From contig JAADHD010000263.1 of NCBI GenBank assembly GCA_013152075.1, positions 1 through 7,427 of the forward strand: DNA of 7,427 nt, given 5' to 3'. Source of the DNA: Verrucomicrobiota bacterium. GTDB lineage: Bacteria > Verrucomicrobiota > Verrucomicrobiia > Verrucomicrobiales > DEV007. The stretch's first letter is position 1; every line of letters begins with the position of its first letter. Positions 1 to 5,442 of this stretch are shown piece by piece. Made by a program: the position numbers and the translations under genes. Below the pieces are notes generated by a model that searched no databases, was not told the DNA's origin, and saw only the letters and a list, made by a program, of their open reading frames with translations.

Positions 1-194
1 GCTTGATCGATCTTGGTTTTCGTAAAGGTCAAACTGAGTGGTTGACCGCCTGGGATATTCGCGACGATTCATCGGTAAAGAAAACTAATATCCTTACTGA
101 CCTCCTTCAGGATGAAAGCCTCGGAGCCTTGCTGAGATCAGCGATGAAGCTGATGGAGCAATCGGGCGCGGCGACTCCGGGGGAATCGAAATAA
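1..194 (+). CDS. 3' end of an unrecognised gene (partial)
   Basis: An open frame enters from the left edge (first whole codon at base 3) and gives 63 residues before TAA at 192-194, followed at once in frame by TGA at 195-197, a tandem stop. The visible C-terminus reads LIDLGFRKGQTEWLTAWDIR near the left edge, then a helix-rich tail around DLLQDESLGALLRSAMKLME, and ends in a polar Gly/Ser/Glu tail. I recognise no family. The TTG at base 3 could formally be a start, but the frame is already open at the window edge, so an internal Leu of a longer protein is more likely. There are no membrane segments or catalytic motifs in the visible part. The next plus-strand gene begins 97 bases downstream and could be co-transcribed. 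Confidence 0.6.
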   Translation, partial: LIDLGFRKGQTEWLTAWDIRDDSSVKKTNILTDLLQDESLGALLRSAMKLMEQSGAATPGESK

Positions 195-197
195 TGA

Positions 198-217
198 CAG
201 AAATGCCCTAATTTCTG
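198..217. repeat. Short inverted repeat just after the first stop codon
   Basis: CAGAAAT (198-204) and ATTTCTG (211-217) are perfect 7-base complements around a 6-base loop, starting one base after the tandem stop. The stem is AT-rich and no T-run follows, so it does not look like a standard intrinsic terminator. It could be a weak 3'-end hairpin of the upstream transcript, or chance. Confidence 0.35.
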
Positions 218-291
218 AATCCTGATATTATCCCCAATGAGCAGTGGAGGCTTTACGAATTAAGGGTTAAGGTGGCGCAGAAATTTTAATC

Positions 292-858
292 ATGAGTTAC
301 GCAGATTCAATCAACGACGAACAAAAAGCGACTATTCAGTCCTGGGCTGATGATGGAGACGATTTGTCCGCTATTCAGAAAAAACTGGCAGATGAACTGG
401 AGGTTCAGGTGACTTACATGGAGGTTCGTTTTTTGATGGACGATCTGGGAATTAAGATGCCAACCAAAGAAGTGCCGGTTGAGGAGGTTGCGGAGGTTGC
501 GGAAGAAATTGCCGAAGAACCCACCGAAAAAACCACTGAAGACCCGCAATTAGAGGAGACGCCAAGTGAAGGGGAGGCCGCAGAGCAAGCAGAGAAGCCA
601 GAAGTCGAAGCAAGCGAGCCAGTCGAAGATGAGCCTGTAGCCGCTAATGTCAAAGTGACGATGAGCGAAGTGTTGCCAATGGGAGCGATGGCGGGCGGAA
701 CCGTGACATTCAGCGATGGAACTTCGGCAACCTGGGCAGTGGATCAAATGGGCCAGCTTTCACTGGATCCCGCTGACCCCGCCTATCGCCCGACTGAAGC
801 CGATGTGCGGGCCTTTCAGATGGAGTTGCAGAAACTGGCACAAGAAAAGCGGGGCTGA
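292..858 (+). CDS. Acidic three-part hypothetical protein, 188 aa
   Basis: The function is not recognised. Three parts are visible. Residues 1-56 are mostly helical and include DDLSAIQKKLADELEVQV, where the spacing of hydrophobic residues resembles a small helix-turn-helix or coiled fold. Residues 57-118 are a low-complexity Glu/Pro/Ala/Val linker that is strongly acidic. Residues 119-188 form a compact C-terminal domain with a predicted beta hairpin (GGTVTFSDGTSATWAVDQMG) and a final amphipathic helix ending QKLAQEKRG. There is no signal peptide or membrane segment, so it is probably cytoplasmic. The ATG at 292 is the first start in the frame. The only purine-rich SD-like stretch (AAGGTGG, 269-275) is about 16 bases from it, too far for normal use. 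The structured ends and long ordered frame support a real gene; the linker alone would not. A DNA-binding or adaptor role is only a guess. Confidence 0.8.
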   Translation: MSYADSINDEQKATIQSWADDGDDLSAIQKKLADELEVQVTYMEVRFLMDDLGIKMPTKEVPVEEVAEVAEEIAEEPTEKTTEDPQLEETPSEGEAAEQAEKPEVEASEPVEDEPVAANVKVTMSEVLPMGAMAGGTVTFSDGTSATWAVDQMGQLSLDPADPAYRPTEADVRAFQMELQKLAQEKRG

Positions 859-950
859 GTGAGATGGGAATCAATTAATTCCTTGCTTCGTCCTTTTTAC
901 TTACAAGCATGTAGAAGCCTGTGAATTGGTATCTCTTTAAAGTAGAAGAA

Positions 951-1286
951 CTATTGGTTTGATGTCGGTTGGCCTTCTCGAAAATTTTGCCACATCTTCG
1001 CTGAAAGATGTCCAACAAAGTAAGAGTTAATAGATAGAAAGAAAAACCCCATAACTGGATCATCGTTAATGGTAACGGGTATTAAATAACCCAGAGGAAA
1101 CGAAAAAATGCATTCGACAGCAATTAAGATTGCATCAATCCATGAAGGGCTATCAACGTCCTCCAAAATTAGTAAAAAGTAGAAAAATATTAAGGTGCAA
1201 AGAATGGAAAAATGTATGAGTGATATACGCCCAGCTAAAGAAATCTTACGCGGATCCAAGGTGAAAATAAATTGAAAGTCTTTCAT
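951..1286 (-). CDS. Small hydrophobic membrane protein, 111 aa, unrecognised
   Basis: The protein is hydrophobic, with about three candidate membrane segments: residues ~21-41 (rich in Ile, Leu, Phe), ~49-71 (ending FSFPLGYLIPV) and ~78-94 (FFFLSINSYFVGHL area). Charged residues sit at the N-terminus (DPRK), in the loop after segment 1 (LEDVDSP) and at the C-terminus (KMWQNFREGQ), consistent with an inner-membrane protein. No enzymatic motif is seen. Base composition is more AT-rich than the operon to its right. The case for a real gene rests on the membrane pattern and on a good -35/-10 pair placed to give a ~25-base leader (see 1318-1346). No clear SD precedes the ATG. It converges on the 292-858 gene, with 92 bases between their stops. 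It may be a lineage-restricted orphan. If it is not real, 859-1441 would be a non-coding gap. Confidence 0.55.
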   Translation of the reverse strand: MKDFQFIFTLDPRKISLAGRISLIHFSILCTLIFFYFLLILEDVDSPSWIDAILIAVECIFSFPLGYLIPVTINDDPVMGFFFLSINSYFVGHLSAKMWQNFREGQPTSNQ

Positions 1287-1317
1287 TGCTCAATCTGACT
1301 AAAGACGAGACTAACAA

Positions 1318-1346
1318 ATTTTAAAACTTCATACAAGTTCTTACAA
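1318..1346 (-). promoter_or_regulatory. Candidate sigma70-type promoter for the small membrane protein
   Basis: Read on the minus strand, TTGTAA (1346-1341) is followed after exactly 17 bases by TAAAAT (1323-1318). These match 4 of 6 and 5 of 6 consensus positions. Transcription would start near 1311, about 25 bases before the ATG at 1286. The -35 box overlaps the T-run of the upstream operon's terminator, so the two transcription units are packed end to end. This is sequence match only. Confidence 0.45.
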
Positions 1347-1380
1347 AAAAGCCGCACTCTTTCGAGGGCGAGGGCGGCTT
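1345..1380 (-). terminator. Intrinsic terminator of the dhaK-dhaL-lsrF-TIM operon
   Basis: The arms 1349-1355 (AAGCCGC on plus) and 1374-1380 (GCGGCTT) are perfect 7-base complements around an 18-base loop. On the minus strand the hairpin runs straight into a T-run (complement of A1345-1350), the classic rho-independent layout. It lies about 60 bases beyond the stop of the last operon gene (1442) and is oriented to end leftward transcription. The T-run is on the minus-strand side; on plus, only scattered T's follow. Confidence 0.8.
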
Positions 1381-1403
1381 CTTCATCTAAAAATTCTTAT
1401 TCG

Positions 1404-1419
1404 TCCCGCGGCCGCGGGA
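1404..1419. repeat. Perfect 16-base GC-rich palindrome
   Basis: TCCCGCGGCCGCGGGA equals its own reverse complement. As RNA it could fold as a 6-bp stem (TCCCGC/GCGGGA) with a GGCC loop. It lies in the 3' untranslated part of the leftward operon, between the stop at 1442 and the terminator at 1345-1380. On the minus strand a short T-run follows some 10 bases later, so it may act as a first, weaker 3'-end hairpin. It overlaps the recognition sequences for NotI, SacII (twice) and, at its right edge (1417-1422), BamHI. Confidence 0.6.
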
Positions 1420-1441
1420 TCCATTAGCGGTTCTCTTCTCT

Positions 1442-2470
<1,029 letters not shown>

Positions 2471-2519
2471 AATTAAGAATTAAGAATTAAGAATTAGGAA
2501 TTAGGAATTGAGAATTAGG
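2471..2519. repeat. Tandem heptamer repeat (AATTAAG/AATTAGG), seven copies
   Basis: Seven head-to-tail 7-base units fill the spacer between two operon genes: AATTAAG three times (2471-2491), AATTAGG twice (2492-2505), AATTGAG (2506-2512) and AATTAGG (2513-2519), then a decayed unit starting AATGTGA. The array abuts the ATG of the TIM-barrel gene (complement of 2468-2470), leaving no room for an SD. The units nearest that start are identical and those farther away diverge. On the minus strand the units read CTTAATT or CCTAATT. Confidence 0.9.
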
Positions 2520-2527
2520 AATGTGAC

Positions 2528-3484
2528 TTACGCTTCGTTTTTGAGGTCGTTATACAACTGGAAGGCTTCGGCGGGTTTCATGCCTTCGTGCACGACTCCG
2601 CGCACGGCTTTCATCATTGGAACCGGAGCGTCGGCCTGGAAGATGTTGCGTCCCATGTCCACTCCGCTGGCACCTTGTTCGCAGGCGTCATAGGCCATTT
2701 GCAAAGCATCGAGTTCAGGGCGTTTTTTGCCACCGGCAATCACGATCGGAACCGGACAACAAGAGGTGACCGTTTCGAAATCTTCGTCAGTGTGGTAACA
2801 TTTTACAATGTGACAACCGAGTTCTGCCATGATGCGGGTCGCCATACGGAAGTATTTCGGGGTGCGGGCCATGGCGCGACCGACGGCGGTCACTCCCATC
2901 ACTGCGATGCCGTAGCGAGCTGCGGCATCGATGGTTTTGGTCAGATTCTGCAAGGAGCGGCGCTCATGCTGGCTGCCGATGAAGACCTGAACGGCCAACA
3001 CCGAAGCATTGAGGCGAATCGCTTCTTCGATATCTACTGCGGTGTCTTCGTAAGAAAGAGGTTCGTATCCAGGGCGCTCCAATTTGAGCGGCTTGCCGTC
3101 CAATTCGCCTTCCCATTCATCCATCGGGCTGATCATCGAAGTGCCGCCGGATGAGCGCAAAGCAATCGCTTTCTGGGTGCTGGCGGGGATAATGCTGCGT
3201 TGGATGCCGCGAGTCAGCATCAGGCAGTCACAGTGAGGCTCCAAAGGAAGAATGGTCTGGTCAACCCGCTCCAGGCCGGTTGTCGGTCCCATGAAATAAC
3301 CGTGGTCAAAAGCCAACATGATCGTGCGGCCGGTTTTTGGGTTGAATACCTTGGAGAGACGGTTTTTGAGGCCCCAGTCATATTGGTGAGAGCCTTTGAG
3401 GAAAAATTCAGGCACTTTCTGAGGAGTGTCAGTGAAGTATTCTTTGTCCTGTTTGTCTGCTGCGGATTTGTCTAGATCGGCCAT
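2528..3484 (-). CDS. lsrF: LsrF-like class I aldolase/thiolase (DeoC/FbaB family)
   Basis: This 318-residue homologue of E. coli LsrF (3-hydroxy-5-phosphonooxypentane-2,4-dione thiolase) belongs to a family that moves the acetyl group of phosphorylated autoinducer-2 diketone to CoA, giving dihydroxyacetone phosphate and acetyl-CoA. Near-identity to what I recall of E. coli LsrF includes the MADLD start, LSKVFNPKTGRT (~43-54), MLAFDHGYFMGPTTGLER (56-73), CPVPIVIAGGKK (~243-254) and GASGVDMGRNIFQ (271-283). Lys228 in HIVKCYH aligns with LsrF catalytic Lys203. An insertion of roughly 20-25 residues (about 119-146, DEWEGELDGKPLK region) is absent from E. coli LsrF and explains most of the extra length. 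It lies between dhaL (56-base spacer) and the TIM-barrel gene (57-base spacer). No SD precedes the ATG at 3484. No lsrACDB, lsrG, lsrK or lsrR gene is visible. LsrF chemistry is the best family call, but a related aldol cleavage of another phosphoketose is equally possible here. Confidence 0.88.
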   Translation of the reverse strand: MADLDKSAADKQDKEYFTDTPQKVPEFFLKGSHQYDWGLKNRLSKVFNPKTGRTIMLAFDHGYFMGPTTGLERVDQTILPLEPHCDCLMLTRGIQRSIIPASTQKAIALRSSGGTSMISPMDEWEGELDGKPLKLERPGYEPLSYEDTAVDIEEAIRLNASVLAVQVFIGSQHERRSLQNLTKTIDAAARYGIAVMGVTAVGRAMARTPKYFRMATRIMAELGCHIVKCYHTDEDFETVTSCCPVPIVIAGGKKRPELDALQMAYDACEQGASGVDMGRNIFQADAPVPMMKAVRGVVHEGMKPAEAFQLYNDLKNEA

Positions 3485-3540
3485 GGTTCTGTTGTTTTCT
3501 TGAGATTAAATTAAGTGAGTGCTTGTTAGTCGAAATTGTT

Positions 3541-4176
3541 TCAGCTGGTGATGAAATCTTTCATGGTATTGAGCATGATGGCAACCGAAACGGCTCCGGC
3601 ATCAGGGTGCCCGATGGATTTTTCACCGAGAGTCTTGGCGCGTCCCATAGTGGCAATCATGGCCTCGGAGGCATCGCGTCCGGCTACTCCAGCAGCTGCG
3701 GTAGCGGTCATTGCATCAACTAGGCTTTGCCCGGTGGCGCTGTTGGCTGCGGTGCCAGCGGGATCAAGGGCGTCCACCATGGTTTTGTCGCCGGGTTTGG
3801 CGCCTCCGCGGTCCATTACGCTTTCCGTTCCAGACGTAATAAGGTTGGCAAGTTCTTGAGGTCCAAAGGTTGACGAATCTTTAATACTTCTTCCGCCTGC
3901 TCTGAAGAGCGTTCCGAAAACAGCGCCGGAAGCGCCGCCCATCGAGCTCATCATGGCCATGCCGAAGTCCATAAATACCTTGCCGACAGACTCGTATTCA
4001 CTGGCTTCGAGTTTCTCTTTCACGGCATTCATGCCACGTTCCATGCCGACTCCATGATCGCCGTCACCGAGGGCCCGGTCGGCATCGGTGAGAATAGGTT
4101 CCGCTTCGATGATGGCATCCGCCACCTTAAGCATCATGGTTTTCGTTTCTGCAGGAGTGAGTTGTTCTTTCGCCAT
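3541..4176 (-). CDS. dhaL: Dihydroxyacetone kinase subunit DhaL (nucleotide-binding)
   Basis: This is the 211-residue nucleotide-binding subunit of a dihydroxyacetone-type kinase. It works with DhaK to phosphorylate a short ketose such as dihydroxyacetone. Family signatures are complete: LTDADRALGDGDHGVGMERG (29-48), whose Asp33, Asp38 and Asp40 correspond to the Mg-nucleotide-binding aspartates of E. coli DhaL; MGGASGAVFGTLF (79-91), the nucleotide-binding glycine segment; RGGAKPGDKTMVDALDP (123-139); and the C-terminal SIGHPDAGAVSV (187-198). Length is normal for a free-standing DhaL (~210). It follows dhaK by 36 bases, typical of an operon. The ATG at 4176 has only AT-rich sequence before it and no SD. 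Whether it binds exchangeable ATP or a permanent ADP recharged by a PTS protein cannot be read from these motifs; no DhaM is seen. Confidence 0.95.
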   Translation of the reverse strand: MAKEQLTPAETKTMMLKVADAIIEAEPILTDADRALGDGDHGVGMERGMNAVKEKLEASEYESVGKVFMDFGMAMMSSMGGASGAVFGTLFRAGGRSIKDSSTFGPQELANLITSGTESVMDRGGAKPGDKTMVDALDPAGTAANSATGQSLVDAMTATAAAGVAGRDASEAMIATMGRAKTLGEKSIGHPDAGAVSVAIMLNTMKDFITS

Positions 4177-4181
4177 AGTAA

Positions 4182-4213
4182 AAATGATAAATGTTATATC
4201 TTAAATGATAAAT
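4182..4213. repeat. Direct repeat AAATGATAAAT in the dhaK-dhaL spacer
   Basis: The 11-mer AAATGATAAAT occurs at 4182-4192 and again at 4203-4213, offset by 21 bases, and occupies most of the 36-base spacer just before the dhaL start. The right copy overlaps the dhaK stop codon and runs into AATTAAG (4211-4217). It may be a low-complexity expansion or an unstructured leader for dhaL translation. Confidence 0.6.
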
Positions 4214-5253
4214 TAAGCGCCTTGGTGGCCTTCGAGTTTGGTGTAACAAACAGACTGGCAGGACATATTCCAGTATTCTTTCAGCTCATCGTCGAGTTTG
4301 GTGATGCTGAAGGACATTCCAGCCATTTCCTGGCAGGTGACGAGCGGGCCGACGATGACGTCGTAGATCTTGATTCCGCGCTCGGTGAAGATTTGCTTGG
4401 CTTTCCGGAGAGCGATGAGCAGTTCCATCATCGTGGTGGCACCGAGGCTGTTGACGAATAAGATGATTTCATCCCCTTCAGATAAGGCGTCAACGTCTTC
4501 ATCGGCGTCGAAGTCTTTAAAAATGTAGTCGAGCATTTGCGGGACGAGCTCATCCGTGGTGGTCATGGGGATTTCGCCCACTCCCGGTTCGCCGTGAATT
4601 CCCATTCCGAGGCCGATTTTGTCCTCAGCGATGTCAAAAGTGGGTTTGCCAGTGGCGGGGATGGATCCGGGCGACATGGAGACGCCGATCGAGCGGGTCA
4701 TCAGGCAGGCTTTTTTGGCTGCTGTTTCTAATTCATCAAGGCTGGATGCGCTTTGGGAAGCGGCTCCGACGAGTTTGACGATGGGAACCAGGCCAGCGAC
4801 TCCGCGACGGCTTTGTTTTTCCGTAGGAGGTGCCGAGGCAACGTCGTCACAGATCAGCACGGTGCGCACATCGATGTCTTCGTCTTCGGCCAGTTCAGCA
4901 CCGATGTCGAAGTTCATCACGTCACCGGCGTAGTTGCCGTAGAGATAGAGAACGCCTTTGCCCTTGTCGACTGCTTGAGTGGCTTCGAGAACGATTCCTG
5001 GAGGCGGAGCGGCAAAGATGTCACCGCAGGCCGCGCCGTCAGCGAGATTTTTTCCAACCAGGCCGTGATAGATAGGCTCGTGACCACTGCCGCCACCGAC
5101 CAGCAGGGCGACTTTCCCATCGGGGATATTGCGTAAAGCGAGAGAGCGTTGTCCGACGTGGATGCAATCCCCGTTGTAGGCGTCGACAAGTCCTTCGACG
5201 AGTTCATCGGCGACTTTTAGTGGATCATTGATGAGTTTTTTTAGATCGCTCAT
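4213..5253 (-). CDS. dhaK: Dihydroxyacetone kinase subunit DhaK (substrate-binding)
   Basis: This 346-residue substrate-binding subunit holds the ketose covalently as a hemiaminal on a histidine while DhaL supplies the phosphate. The key residues are intact and sit two positions later than in E. coli DhaK: His58 in GGGSGHEP (53-60), Asp111 in YGNYAGDVMNF (105-115) and the covalent His220 in GMGIHGEPG (216-224). Other family marks are GDIFAAPPP (77-85), RRGVAG (149-154) and the C-terminal GPLVTCQEMAGMSFSI (302-317). Length matches the family (~330-356). I chose the ATG at 5253 (MSDLKKLI). The frame stays open to a TTG at 5328, but those 25 extra residues do not resemble the family, and that TTG is part of a TTGACA promoter-like box. 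It is the first gene of the operon, divergent from the AddB-like gene 189 bases away. The true substrate may be dihydroxyacetone or a tetrulose, since tetrulose kinases share this fold. Confidence 0.95.
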   Translation of the reverse strand: MSDLKKLINDPLKVADELVEGLVDAYNGDCIHVGQRSLALRNIPDGKVALLVGGGSGHEPIYHGLVGKNLADGAACGDIFAAPPPGIVLEATQAVDKGKGVLYLYGNYAGDVMNFDIGAELAEDEDIDVRTVLICDDVASAPPTEKQSRRGVAGLVPIVKLVGAASQSASSLDELETAAKKACLMTRSIGVSMSPGSIPATGKPTFDIAEDKIGLGMGIHGEPGVGEIPMTTTDELVPQMLDYIFKDFDADEDVDALSEGDEIILFVNSLGATTMMELLIALRKAKQIFTERGIKIYDVIVGPLVTCQEMAGMSFSITKLDDELKEYWNMSCQSVCYTKLEGHQGA

Positions 5254-5322
5254 GAGCAGTGGATTGGAAGAAAATATTTGATGAAAATTACAAGGCCCTA
5301 AAAGGCCGTGGAAGCGGTGATT

Positions 5323-5328
5323 TGTCAA
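5323..5328 (-). promoter_or_regulatory. Candidate -35 box upstream of dhaK
   Basis: On the minus strand 5328-5323 reads TTGACA, a perfect -35 consensus, 69 bases upstream of the dhaK ATG. The expected -10 position is poor; TTTTAG at 19-base spacing is the best nearby, 3 of 6. The site is well placed but only half supported. Confidence 0.3.
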
Positions 5329-5364
5329 TGATTAAAGGCTATCAAAGCAGGATTTAGGCCATGA

Positions 5365-5407
5365 TTTGCAGACTATGCGAAGAGGGGGGATTTCGCAGAG
5401 CTTGCAT
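5365..5407. promoter_or_regulatory. Operator-like dyad cluster in the divergent dhaK/addB spacer
   Basis: TGCGAA (5376-5381) and TTCGCA (5392-5397) form a 6-base inverted repeat separated by 10 bases that include a run of six G's. Two related half-sites flank it: TTTGCA (5365-5370) and TTGCAT (5402-5407). The cluster is central in the 189-base region (5254-5442) between two divergent genes, upstream of the TTGACA box for dhaK. This fits a dimeric regulator's operator, but no regulator gene is in the window. The rest of the spacer holds AAGGCC-CTAAA-AGGCC (~5292-5307), a short GGCC inverted pair, and nothing else I can name. Confidence 0.3.
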
Positions 5408-5442
5408 CGTTTTGGATTCACTGATATTGAAAGCCGAATCAG

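Noticed and set aside
307..747. Minus-strand frames opposite the 292-858 gene
   Set aside because: They arise from the Glu-rich linker codons read in antisense (Phe- or Ser-rich strings) and have no plausible fold.
875..1063. A 62-codon minus-strand frame overlapping the small membrane protein
   Set aside because: It overlaps the better 951-1286 frame, lacks its own promoter-like site and shows no coherent membrane or domain pattern.
2471..2519. CRISPR array
   Set aside because: The units are 7 bases with no spacers; this is a simple tandem repeat.
5253..5328. Longer DhaK starting at TTG 5328 (25 extra residues)
   Set aside because: The extra residues do not resemble the DhaK family, MSDLKKLI at 5253 fits the usual N-terminus, and catalytic residue numbering then matches E. 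coli DhaK with an offset of only two.
5402..5430. Promoter for the AddB-like gene (TTGCAT, 17 bases, TATTGA)
   Set aside because: Each box matches only 3 of 6 consensus positions, which is expected by chance in this spacer.
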